From: Eleusine coracana subsp. coracana
Lineage: Eukaryota; Streptophyta; Magnoliopsida; Poales; Poaceae
Length of the DNA: 64,000 nt
Direction: 5' to 3'
Assembly: GCA_032690845.1 (NCBI GenBank)
Contig: CM064430.1
Span: 1,288,949 to 1,352,948, forward strand
Numbering within the stretch: the first letter of the stretch is position 1; every line of letters begins with the position of its first letter. Shown one piece after another: positions 34,901-45,253 of this stretch. The translations under genes and the position numbers were made by a program. Below the pieces are notes generated by a model. The model was not told the DNA's origin, searched no databases, and saw nothing but the letters and a program-made list of their open reading frames with translations.

Positions 34901-36726
34901 CAAAATCTACAAGAGTCTGGGGTATGTTTCTAGTTAATTGCTTCATGTTCTTCAGTGCTTGAATAAATCAATTCATGTTTACTTTTTTGAGTTTGTTGTG
35001 TAATGATTCCCTGGTTTTGTTGTTTTTGAATTGATTTATGTAGGTGTGTCTACCAGAAAATGATACTGTTGTTTGCCTGTCAAGACAGGATGAGAAAAAC
35101 GAGACACTTGTTGATATGATATCATGTGGCCCAGAAGATGGTGAAGTGCTTAAGGGGCCAAGTGGTGGGGTATCATATATGGAACATTCAGAATCTTTGT
35201 GTCACACTTTGGATGATAACCAAAAATATTCCAGTCAAGCAGAAGTTAAGGTGCAGGATATTCTGGTTTCGAAGTGCTGTTCAATCTCTTATAATTCTGA
35301 GGAGGTAATTACCTATCAAGAATATTCTTTACAAAGAAACACAGTTGAAGTTGGGCATGAGTCCTATATGCCTTCACAAGGTATGGACTCTCTGGTGAGG
35401 CTTGACTCCAGCAAAGTTGACACTGGACCAAATCTAGAAATGATGACTGGTGAAGATAATGTCAGTGATTCCGGTCACATGGCTTCAGCCACACGAGGTG
35501 ATATCAACAAAGATGTTGTTGAGCTAAAACGTGAAGATAGTCTTGCAGATCATATAACAGCAGATAATGCTACCAAGGATAGTGTGAAGCAAAGTGACAC
35601 AAATACAGATAATAGCAATCACAGTGAGCAGTATGTTACATTGGAGTTGAGAGGGGGAAATGCTGACAATGGTATGACTTGTGATACCTTTCAGCTTAAT
35701 GTGGGAAAGACTGAAAAAGGTGTAACCAGTGATAATGCAATTTACTCTGATTTGAATGAAGGAAACAACAACCAAATAATGGAAGGGGTCCTCACAGATG
35801 AAACCATTTTAAATGCTAATGGTGTGGACCAACACTTGGCAACAAGTGGGGCAATTCATTCTGAAGATGCAATGGAAGCAGTTCCCTGTGACGATACAAT
35901 CTGCACTGAGGCACATGATAGGACAGTTCCTCGTGAAGGTGACACAAGCTGCACTGATGCTGAGATGCCACTAGTAGATAGACCCTGCTTCATAAAGAAC
36001 AAAACAGTTTTTGATAACACAAATTCTGATGCTGAAAGTCCTCTGCTTGATGGCATCTGTGAAGAGAAGGATACTGTCGTCTCTGATGACAGGTGCACTC
36101 AGAGAGATGATACCCAGGGTACAAATGCCAAGAGGCCTCTGCTTGATGGCATCTGTGAAGAGGAGGATACCGTTGTCTCTGATTACAAGTGCACTCAGAA
36201 AGATGATAACCAGGGTACAGTTGCTAAGAGGCCTCTGCTTGATGACATCTGTGAAGAGAAGGGTATCATCTTCTGTGATGACAAGTGCACTAAAAAAGAT
36301 GATAGTCAGGGTACAGTTGCTAAAAGGCCTATGCTTGATGGGATTTGTGAAGAGAAGGATATCATCGAACCTGAAGACAAGTGCACTCAGAAAGATGATA
36401 GCCATGGTACAGTTGCTAAAAGGCCTCAACCTGATAGTGTTTGCGATGAGAAGGATATAGTATTCTCTGGTGACAAAGGTATTCTGAAAGAAGATGTTCA
36501 AGTGACAGACACAGAAAGGCCTCTGCCTGATAGCTTCTGCGAAGGGAATGTAGTCTCTAGTGAGAGGTGCACAAGGAAAGATGACGCTCATGGTACTGAC
36601 GCTAAAAGACCACTGCCGTGTGAGAAGGACACGGCAGTACCTGAAATGTCCATGGAAAAAGATGCAAAAATAGAGCGACACTACAAGCGGCGGAAGGTTT
36701 TGGCTGCTGAGTCGCAAAAGGAATAG
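25950..36726 (+). CDS. ULP2: ULP2-type SUMO protease (peptidase C48), 15 exons
   Basis: Exons in one continuous frame: 25950-26184, 26286-26364, 26450-26508, 27108-27299, 27379-27436, 28293-28401, 29371-29439, 29696-29824, 31033-31233, 31318-31373, 31447-31540, 31925-32015, 33887-34006, 34574-34921, 35044-36726. From the ATG at 25957 this gives about 1170 residues. The C48 core has all four catalytic residues: His in LHWSLIVVCYPG, Asp in ILHMDSLKGSH, Gln and Cys in LPQQDNSFDCGLFLLHY. NDTIIDFYIKYL and RRYHFFNSFFFRKL are the usual upstream motifs. These enzymes cleave SUMO from conjugates, often poly-SUMO chains in the nucleus. The long Asp/Glu-rich tail ends KRRKVL. The usual N-terminal region of the family is not seen; the first exon starts at an acceptor site, so an upstream exon may be missing. 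One intron (31374-31446) has a GC donor. Confidence 0.9.
28507..28850 (+). mobile_element. possible solo LTR fragment in a ULP2 intron
   Basis: The intron segment contains TATAAATA (28696-28703) and, downstream, a composition like an LTR R/U5 region (GCATGCAATGTAATGG, then a pyrimidine-rich stretch with CTCTCCTCTAGTTGCTAGC). It stands apart from the AT-rich intron around it. No TSD or matching ends could be fixed. Confidence 0.35.
32330..33075. mobile_element. PIF/Harbinger-type non-autonomous element in ULP2 intron
   Basis: Ends GGCTGCGTTTGGATGT and ACATCCAAACGGAGCC are inverted with one mismatch. They are flanked by TAA on both sides (32327-32329 and 33076-33078), the TWA target site of PIF/Harbinger. 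Length is 746 bp. The interior contains a perfect 78-bp tandem duplication and a GC-rich segment (32560-32880) unlike the intron. It lies inside intron 32016-33886, the longest intron of the SUMO protease gene. Confidence 0.82.
32355..32510. repeat. perfect 78-bp tandem duplication
   Basis: Two identical copies, 32355-32432 and 32433-32510, both begin ATCTGGTGAATGCAACTG and end GGCATTCATCCC. They lie near the left end of the element 32330-33075. Complete identity implies a recent event. Confidence 0.95.
36031..36606 (+). repeat. 96-bp coding tandem repeat in the ULP2 tail
   Basis: Six units of 32 codons start at 36031, 36127, 36223, 36319, 36415 and 36511; the last is slightly shortened and a partial seventh follows. 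The consensus begins KRPLLDGICEEKD, passes a V/I-rich triplet next to Asp/Glu (TVVSD, IIFCD, IVFSG), then C-T-Q-K-D-D and ends QGTVA. The frame is kept throughout, and the units have diverged mainly by substitution. Confidence 0.95.
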
Positions 36727-38372
36727 AATATCTCGGGAGTATCGTCTTCAGAATAGAATTTTGCTGTTGTTTAGTGGAGCATAGTTTTAGCTTGTGTCAT
36801 ATTACTCATGTAGTCTTCCCTCGATGCCCTTTTGCAGTACTGGTGTTTGTCTGTAATTGTATATTTCCGCTAATCAATGTAGTAGAAATCAGAAACCCCT
36901 TGTGCCAAGAACTGTCTAACGAGGTAATAATCCATATGAATGAACATGAACTTTACCTTTCCTCATTTGGATGCATTTCTCTTGTGCTATGGCCATGTGC
37001 CCATGTCACTATTGCATTTGGTAGATGGGTGGTGCCGTGGTGACCCAAGTTTCGCGTAAGAGGGCAGTGGGCTTAGCAGCATACGGCCCATTATGAACAG
37101 TGAAATTATTACGGTTGCTGGTCACGGCTGTTTCCACTCCTCGGGTCAGAAGGTTCCATTCTATACACTTTAATTAAAGAGTTATTGTTTATTATGGGTC
37201 GTGGTTTTGTTTAACTGCTCAGTGGGCGTGATATGATTGGAACAACTTAAAGAGGAAAGGACTATGCTGGCCGGCTTAAAAAAAAAAGACTATGCTGGCC
37301 GGGGCATTCTTTAACTCTAGCGTGAAGTGCAATAGTGATCCACCGGAGCCCTGTACTCATGCTATATTGCTGTCTGTTTTTTTTTTTGTTAAAGGTTATC
37401 TATACATTACTAACAAGATAAGGAAAAAAAGGAGGCACCATAAACAATGAACAAATGGCTGGCGATTGTGGCAGATGGACGAGTATGCAGTATCGGACTG
37501 GAGAATTCATCCACGGATGCCACTGCCGATTCAGTACAAATAAGTTGATCAATGAATGGTTTCTGTAATTCTGTTCCGAATCATCTCGTTAGTACTAATA
37601 CATGAATGGCTGTGCCCGTAGTAATGAGTCTTTGCTTGAGCCACTCCCGCCACGTACAGAGGCGGCTATGCTACTACTCCCACGGCAAAACGAGAGCAGA
37701 TTTTTTATTCCTCCGAATATACAGCACATCTTTACAGCATTCGTGCAGCGGTGACTCGTTGCACGTGCGCACGTTTTCCGACATGTTGTGCAATTATGGG
37801 ACGATCAATTCCAGTCTAGAAACTTAGAAAGCACAAAGATATATTAGTAATAGTATATATAATGCTGTCGCTGTTTCCAGCCTTCCAGGCACCTCACCTC
37901 AAAAAAAAAAAAAAAAGTTGCAGCTGGTGCAGGCTCTGTAAGTATTTCCACGTCGAGTGATCCAACATGCATCTCCCAAAGCTGCCAGGAAATGCCACAC
38001 GCACGCATACGAGGGCGCAATGCAAGCAATGCAGTACGTACGGCTCGAGGTCAGCGCTGTGAGCTGTGTGGCAACGGATCTAGGTGCGGTACTGCCGGTA
38101 CGAGAGTAGTTTATGGATTCAACGATAGTCTTCGGCTCGTCAAGTGGAGCTTAATTGATGATGGGAAACGGTGAAGCTTATTATTACGTCTGGAGCATAA
38201 TTATTTGCTCCTTTATTTCGGTGCATGGTGCGGGATGACTTGACCTGCTTGTGACTCGGTAGCGTCAACAACAATACAATGCAAGTAGTCCAGCATTATT
38301 TCTATTTCTTTCATATATATATAAAAAACTAGTAAAGTGTCCGTTACTACGGGTTTTAAAAAATAAAATATT
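36727..38372. other. 3' flank of ULP2, no further gene
   Basis: The first 200-300 bp are probably the ULP2 3' UTR. The rest has short A and T runs (37378-37389, 37902-37916) and no open frame of known type. Confidence 0.4.
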
Positions 38373-38531
38373 TGTTATCATAAATATTTTCTTACCTATA
38401 ATATTATTGATTACCGTATTGTTATCATAAATATTGTTATCATAAATATTTTCTTTCATAAGTAATAATTTTTCTACTATTTTTTACCGTATTGTTATCA
38501 TAAATATTTTCTTACCTATAATATTATTGAT
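38373..38531. repeat. pair of 39-bp direct repeats, 120-bp spacing
   Basis: 38373-38411 and 38493-38531 are identical; both contain TGTTATCATAAATATTTTC and TATAATATTATTGATT. Shorter pieces of the same motif lie between them (near 38420 and 38435). The surroundings are very AT-rich. Confidence 0.85.
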
Positions 38532-39760
38532 TTTCACATGTAGTATCGTTTGAGTGCTATGTTGCAAAATTAAGTGTAATGACATTAAAAAATGCTCAAG
38601 TATGAGAAGTATTGATATGAAGTCCAATTCGTTATACAAAGAGGGATTCTCATAAGCTCATAATATCTATAAGACATCACTGGATCTCTATAAAGCCTAA
38701 CATGCAAGATCAAGTTCGTGACTTAATACCTAAAAATTTCTAGAATCTTTATCCAATAGGAAAAATCAATTCACGTAGAATAGAAACAACATTACATTGC
38801 GATACGATTTTGGAATTGCAAACATGCTCTAATAAGAAAAGTTAAAACATGAAAGTTGTAGATCTCGTCGAGACCTTTTCGAAACATATATGAAGCATAT
38901 TATTTGTTATTCGGATGTAGGAGATATGAGCATCACACAGAGACCTACGTAGAAGAGTCCGAATCTGAACAAATATTTTTGTATCATAAATTTGAAAATT
39001 AAAACGGCGGAATCTTGACTTCCATTGAATATCAAAGTTGTAGAACTTTTCGAGGGCTACGAGATAGAGTCGGAGTTTGCCTCATTTGAAATCCAGACGG
39101 GGGATTTATGATTTTTTAAATTCGGTGCTTGTTAGAAGATATAAAACCGATTTGGATTTAATCTCTAACTTTATGGACGTACGGGGATTTGAATATATTT
39201 ACTTAAATTAATAGATTATAAAGAAAACAATTTTTTTAGATTTAATGAAATATCATCAAATCTAATTAAATATCAGGGAGCCTCGCCTCAAAGTGGCAAA
39301 TTGCGAGGCACATGGCAAGCACCCACCGCCACTCTCCACCGTCCGGTCGTTTGTGTAGCACCGGCGGCCGTGGTGGGGACGAGCTGATCAAGAGACCTGG
39401 CGCGTCATCGCAGCAGCATGGCGTGCAACCGCCGAGATCTCCTCCCCTCCAGTCACGCTCACGCACGTATCTCCTCTCTGTCATCATCCCCGCGCGTGCG
39501 TTACGTATCGGCGGGCCTCATCCATCCATCTGCCGTTTGCCTTGCGTTTATGCGATGATGCGTATGGATTTTTTTCTTCTTTTTTGTTTTGCCAGGCTCG
39601 AGCTTTTCGCTCTCGGCTGCATCAGCATCGTGCGTGTCTCAGGAGGAGTCAGGACTAAAGATGGCAATGGGTCTAGACCCACCGAATTTTACCTCCTCAG
39701 ATTCATACCTATGAGTTAAGAAAACTCCTATTTACTTCTCGGTCACACGCATAAAATACT
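38532..39760. other. AT-rich repeat-like region, then GC-rich segment; no gene
   Basis: At 38850-39075 the text has two variants of an AAAGTTGTAGA(A/T)CT(T/C) phrase followed by TCGAG, a pattern seen in grass transposon-derived DNA (recollection, not searched). The segment 39270-39720 is GC-rich with an open + strand frame (39312-39719) of no recognisable family. Confidence 0.35.
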
Positions 39761-41014
39761 GGGATAATTGAGAATATAGGACTCTATCAGATGACACTTC
39801 ATAAAATAAGACTCTTCTTAATGTCTTTAATAATATAGGACTCTCCCTAATTTCACTTCATAAAATAGGTAACTAGTTACTTTTAGTGCCAAATAAGATT
39901 CTTTTTATCCTACTGATATGGTAACCTCTAGAAAATAACCGTTTTACCCCTATACCCCACAAATACGAAATGACCCTTTTAACCCCTCTCTAGCTTCTTG
40001 CGCCTAGACGCAACAGACCAACTCTGGCTGGGTCTAGCGCAAGGCACAGCAGACGCAGCTGCCCAGAGCCCCAGAACCCAGCATACAAGTCCATCACATA
40101 GCCAAACTACCAGACAAGCTATTAGTCAAGAAAATAAAAGTTAAAAAAGAAACAGATACTAAAAGCATTAACATACTTAAAGACATCCATACATAATTAA
40201 AAAACAACCATCTGAGCCTAATTAGTTTGGTCAATCTAAGGCATCATACAAGTCCATCAAAGCCAAATTTCAAGATCATAACATTGCATGCATCCTATTT
40301 CCAAATTTTCTTGTCAATACCCCGAAAGACGGGTTCTTGATTTGCTTCCCATGAAACCCTCTTGGCTAGCTCGAACTCGAACAGAACCATTCATGACGAG
40401 TTCTCACAACCTCTGCATTTCCCCCTACTTCAGCTGCATACACACTGACCATGATTCTATAGGAGTCATTGGGATCAAACCTGTGCATGCAGCAAAAGAA
40501 AAATAGGAGACCAAAAAAAAAAATAGATTACCACACGAGGCAAACCAATCATAATACTTCTTTCCACTATGTTGTAATTTCTTGTCAGGAGGATAAAATG
40601 AACTCACCCATCAGGCAAATCTACCAAAAAAGACATCCTTGAGGCCCTAACCCCCCAATCCGCAGCTCCAACTTATAAGAAAGGAAAAAGGGAACCTAAA
40701 ATCAGGATAATTTCGTACAAGAAATGGTAAATAACATGGAAGGTACTTATTTGCCGTCGTAATCGTACCTTGTTCAGCAGATTTCGTCCAATTTGAGCCT
40801 AAATCCGGGGTCGAACTCACCTAGTGTTACAGAAAAGAAAGAAATTTAGAGCAGAGCATGGGGACGGGTTGGGGATTGGAATAGAGCAGGGGCGTCAGGG
40901 GGAGCAAGCTTACCTGGCTCGTGACGGCGCCATCGTCTGGCCGGAATCGCCGCGGCGGTCGGATTCTATTTTATGAAGTTCATCCGGTAGAGTCCTATAT
41001 TCTCAATTGTTCCC
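39761..41014. mobile_element. TIR element carrying exon-like sequence (Pack-MULE-like)
   Basis: The left end GGGATAATTGAGAATATAGG is matched by the complement of the right end (40965-41014). The identity extends about 50 bp through GGACTCT and CTTCATAAAATA, and a second diverged copy of the end motif follows at 39830-39870. Inside, the minus strand shows splice-bordered pieces: an ATG-containing GC-rich start with a GTAAGC donor near 40910, and a later stretch encoding RFDPNDSYRIMVSVYAAEVG near 40400-40480. No transposase was seen. No convincing TSD was found, so the class is inference. Confidence 0.6.
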
Positions 41015-41480
41015 TGCCATTTCCGGCACTTCCGCCGCCGGCCGCCGCCACCTCCTGCCCCACCACCACCAGGAAGGTCCAAGCCGAACCTCACTCTCTA
41101 GCCTCCGTCGAATTGCTGTTTAGTCTGCCGCCGCCCACCTCCTGAGCACTGATTCCCCAATCCTCCGATGTCCGATCTACCAAGGAATCGCCGGAGCTCC
41201 CCCAACCGCCGCGACCCGGCCATAGGTGGCGAGGAGCCACTGGAGCGAAGCCCACGGGCGAGGAGGACGAAACGACTGTCTGAACGGTCCCCCGCCGGAC
41301 AGCGCCGTCCTCACCTCACCTCAGCGCCGGCGGCCAATCAATTTGGAAGCAGAGCAGGTGCCCGTGGCTTGGCTTGGTCAGGTTCTGCCTAGTGGGGCCC
41401 GGGTGGCAGTGGGAGTTCTACTTTCCCTACAGCTCTTGGCATTCTATTTGTTCTTTGATCTCCGACTAATTCAGTTTTGG
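41015..41480 (+). repeat. NB-ARC array spacer block, copy 1
   Basis: This GC-rich block contains CACCTCCTGAGCACTGATTC, GAATCGCCGGAGCTCCCC, GGCGGCCAATCAAT and GTGGGGCCCGGGTGGCAGTG. The same markers recur at 48080-48510, and shorter versions lie at 44640-44830, 54290-54600 and 58110-58400. In each unit it lies downstream of the 3' end of an NB-ARC gene. It looks like a decayed GC-rich exon or promoter; the encoded protein, if any, is not recognised. Confidence 0.65.
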
Positions 41481-42343
41481 TGAAATCGATTCACGAAAAT
41501 GAGCGCTGTAACATAGAATTAGTACACGTATAAACATTCAGCAACCCCCAAAAAAAACTGAACATGATACAATACATACTTAGTAGAATTTAGAAATAGG
41601 AATAAAATTAACAAAAAAAAACGCCGTAGTTTTCTTCTTGATCCAGATGGTTTGGATGGATGGGCTTGCAGTCATTACTATATAAGATGAACAAGTCACA
41701 AGTGTGATGAGATAGGGACAGCATCGTGAAAAAAAAACCCAGCGACAATAAAGCTTCTGATTGCGACAACAGAGGGATCGCCAGCAAACCTCTACCTGAA
41801 ACCAACAGTGTCTGAGAACACAATACGCCAGGATCCTTAACACAACAAACATCAGATTACACTACCGGATATGCATGGTTAAATATACAGACTGTCAGTA
41901 AGTATGCACATAAGAACAGTGCAATAATCATATTGAACCAGACAGACTGTTGCACTAGTGCATCTGTAGCAATAATCATGTGAAGTCATTCAGCCCAACC
42001 AGCTCAAGATCTCTTCCCGGCTCTACCAGTTGGAGCAGTGCTTGACTCGGTAGCATGCCATGAGGCTCTGCTCGTCTTGCAACAAGAAGCAATAACTTGC
42101 TCCAATCTGGCAACCAAACATGTCATGAGACTCAGCCGGCTATAAGAATTTATTATAGGCCTCCTACTTGAAGCAAGATCAATGTCTTCATTGTATTTTG
42201 TTATCGAATTATATATATGTCTCAACGACATGCCTTATTCTGTTAATAGTAGGTAACAGTACGGTTTCACAATACTGCACTTGTGTGACAAAATATCAAA
42301 ACATATTCCGAAATCCTCATTTGTAAGCCTGAAAATGACAACA
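41481..42343. other. 3' flank of NB-ARC copy 2
   Basis: Conserved downstream sequence of the family, for example TTCAGCCCAACCAGCTCAAG and the GAGGCTCTGCT-GTCTTGCAACAAG stretch, both repeated near 50860-50950. No gene is present. Confidence 0.5.
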
Positions 42344-43819
42344 TTAATGAACTGTTACTCCATTTTTCATTGAACGCTTCCTCTTGGCACCTGTAGTTTT
42401 TAGTTCACCAATCTCGCAAGTAAAGACATAACTATGGTAGGGGGGTAGGCTGGATCTCCATACTAGGGCCTCAAATTTCCCATGAGGCCTAACATTTCCA
42501 AATACCACATCTTGGGAGTCTTATTTTTGGGACGTCATCTGAAAAACGTTGATCATACTGATGATAAATCACTAAATCTCCAGAACCTGTATCCATTCTC
42601 CCAAAGTAAGAAGGTGTATTTTGGCTCGCAGCATCAAATGGATGGTCACCAAATCTGGAAACAAGCTTCTGAATGCATCCTCTCAAGAAGACCATTTGTA
42701 CCAGAAATGGATGTCAAAATTTTCCCGCAGAATACCGGCAATGGCGCTTGCACGAATTAGGTCACCATACATCGTCCTGGCTATCTCCATGGCCAAGTAT
42801 ACAAGCTTTGGATGCATTTTGGGATCTGTGCTTCCAAATGCAACTGTCCTGAAAAAATACCAGAATGCCTCGTAGGGCAAATACTTCAGAGTTAAAGACC
42901 GCACAGTTCCAAGCTTGGTGATCGTCTCAGAATTGCTTGTGACTATTATTTTACTACCTCTTGGCATGAACCATTTAGAAGCAGAATACAACTTATTCCA
43001 TGCTTTTTCATTGAGATCCCAAGCTAAGTCCACAACAATTAGCAATCTCCCATCTTTTTTTGAGTTCAACAAACGATGCTGATGTCTCATTGCACATCCT
43101 TCTGTGAAAGTAGCTAGTTCATCATCTTTAAAATCACGATCACGCAGGAACCAAATTTCTGAGAAATGGTCACGGACTCTCTCATCCTTGCAAACATGAG
43201 CAACAAGGGTACTCTTGCCGACTTTGGCGGGACCAACTATTGGCAGGACCTCCACTTCTTTGCCTCCATGAGGCTGTATGTGCAACAAGAATCTGATGAC
43301 AAGTTCAGCTTCGCTCTGGCGGCCAAACAGGCAGTTTTCTAGCAAGAGATTCATGCTATAAGGCTGGCGGTACAAGAGAGGGTAGCTCGTCAAGAACATG
43401 AGTGACTCATTCATATCAATGATCATGGAGCTCAAATCATCATGTGCCTTTTCCAGTTGTTCTGAAATCTGCGTGTTCCTGCTAGAGGACCAAAAGTCTT
43501 TTAGGGAATTTAATTTCGATAGAGAGTGACTCATGACCTGATCTTTGGTGTCCCCCTCATCGAGGGATTGGCACATGAAGATGTCCAGCATATAGTAGCC
43601 TCTGTGCATGGCGTCCTTTATCAGATCTAGCTGCTGGAGCATGGCTTGGTTAGTGATGCGCCGCCCCATGGCCTCATCGACAATGACCTCTGCTCGGTGC
43701 AGAATCCTGCAGAGGCGATGCTCCACGCCCAGCGCTGTCGGCTTGGAGATTTTGTTGATGAAGAAATTTATGGATTTGGTGGTTAACTCAGCTAGAACTG
43801 CAGAAAGGACAATCTCCAT
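42344..43819 (-). pseudogene. NB-ARC-only protein, copy 2 (subfamily B), two frameshifts
   Basis: From MEIVLSAVLAELTTKS at 43819 the frame is intact through the P-loop VGPAKVGKST, the kinase-2-like LLIVVDLAWDL and the GSKIIVTSNS sensor to FDIHFWYK (about codon 372). There a four-base deletion (near 42693), relative to the copy at 51223, ends the frame after four wrong residues. The C-terminal part continues in another frame (LRGCIQKLVSRFGDHPFD...) until an extra G near 42510 shifts it again; the family end RKRSMKN is readable to 42344. The 378-residue truncated product would keep the whole NTPase core but lose the conserved C-terminal part and basic tail. Confidence 0.85.
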
Positions 43820-44017
43820 CTGGTAACTGTCTCTGCAGGAAGCTAATAGAGAAGGTGGAGCATGGGGGAGAGAACGAACATGAGATGTAGAACTGAATAA
43901 GACATCTGAGATTCTGAGTCAAGACTCCCTGGACATCATGCACGTTTAGTAACAGTTCCAAAGAAATTGCTTTTTTCAAAGGTGCGAAAGGTCGGTCCGC
44001 TGATCCAGTAGTCCATG

Positions 44018-44039
44018 CACGTGATGTTTCATGTTGACC
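44018..44039 (-). promoter_or_regulatory. G-box and W-box pair upstream of NB-ARC copy 2
   Basis: CACGTG at 44018-44023 and TTGACC at 44034-44039, about 200-220 bp before the ATG at 43819. Motifs and spacing match the other copies. Confidence 0.55.
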
Positions 44040-44215
44040 TGTGGGATGTTGCCTTTGCCTGATTGACTATTTCTCTCTCATTCTCAGCTGAGAACAGGAA
44101 CAGGGTACAGGAAGTGAATCTCAAGCCTTGATAAGTGGGCCATCGTCATCCATTTAGCCTCTCCGCAAAGCTGCCCCACAACTTGCACCTTCACCAGTTC
44201 AGTAATGTCCATTGG

Positions 44216-44288
44216 AGAATTTCTTGATGAAGAAATTTATCGATCTGGTTGACAGATCACCGAGGAGTGCAGGGAGGAGAAACTCCAT
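44216..44288 (-). pseudogene. N-terminal remnant of a subfamily A NB-ARC gene
   Basis: ATG at 44288 opens 24-25 intact codons (MEFLLPALLGDLSTRS, then INFFIKKFS). They run directly into sequence that elsewhere lies upstream of subfamily B genes (compare 53085-53095). The 5' flank of the lost gene (44289-44700) is still present and matches 46712-47120. A deletion has therefore removed about 1.4 kb of coding sequence and joined the start of one gene to the upstream region of copy 2. Confidence 0.8.
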
Positions 44289-45253
44289 TTAGAAACTCTA
44301 TCGTTAGGAAGATAACGCAGCAGATGTGAAGGTGAGAGTGATGAGATTTGTGTAGAGGAATGGGATGTCTTTGAAATCTGAATCAACAATGAACTAGAAA
44401 GTATTAATAAGTACTCAGGGAAATAGAGAGAAGGCATGCGAAGTGTTTCTGGTGCAGAAAGTCGTGCACACGATGTTCCATGTTTGACCTTTGGGACTCC
44501 TTTTGCTTTCCTGATTTTCTGATTGTCTTTTTTTTTCTTTTGACTCTTTTCTCGTCCTCGTTGTGAAGAAATACTGGCAGTATTAGACTATCAGCTATAA
44601 CAGGTGCAGCTCGTTGACTCTGAACCTTTGTTTGGCGGCCATCACCACAATCCTCTGCTTTAGTTTGCGAAAGAAAAAGGAGGGGAAGCGCTCTATGGAA
44701 TCGCCCGAGCAGCCACCGCCGTTCTGCAAACCCGGGTGGCAGTGGAAGCAGTACTTCATTGCTCTTGCCATTCTACTTGCTCTTTGATGATCTCTGACGA
44801 AAAGATTTTCACGGGAAATTGATCCACTAACTGTTTCACTGAAATCTGATCACAGGGATGTCAGGGAGCTAGCAGACTCACATTCTGTTTCGCTCCTACA
44901 GGAGATTACAGGGAACCAGTTACGATGTAACACTCAGCAACCAAAAGTAACTGAACTGAACCAATGAAAATACTGTTATGGATGATGGTTGCAGGATTGC
45001 AGTTGATACATAGTTGATACATAACAACCAAGCTGTTATGATCTTAGGGATCACATCGAGAAAAACTGGTGAAAATACAAAAATCTGATTTGAATACAGC
45101 GGCAACGTCAAGCTCTTCCTCAGATAAACAAGTGCAAAAAAAAGGCCAGTATTTTGTTATTCTATTAACAGTAAAATAGTTTACTCGTCACATTATGACG
45201 CCTTATTGAAACTTATTCTGAAATCCTATTTTGCAAACCTGAATATGATAAAA
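44289..45253. other. retained promoter of the deleted gene plus spacer block 2
   Basis: 44289-44560 is the subfamily A upstream region, with TTGACC at 44484 and a mutated G-box (CACACG). 44640-44830 is a shortened spacer block (GGAAGCGCTCTATGGAATCG, CCCGGGTGGCAGTGGAAGC), most similar to 58200-58370. No gene is present. Confidence 0.55.

Noticed and set aside
36031..36606. CRISPR-like spacing of repeats
   Set aside because: The 96-bp units are contiguous and coding, in a eukaryotic gene; no spacers exist.
35971..36717. 248-codon minus-strand frame
   Set aside because: It is antisense to the 96-bp coding repeats of ULP2 and is open only because the repeat has no stop in that frame.
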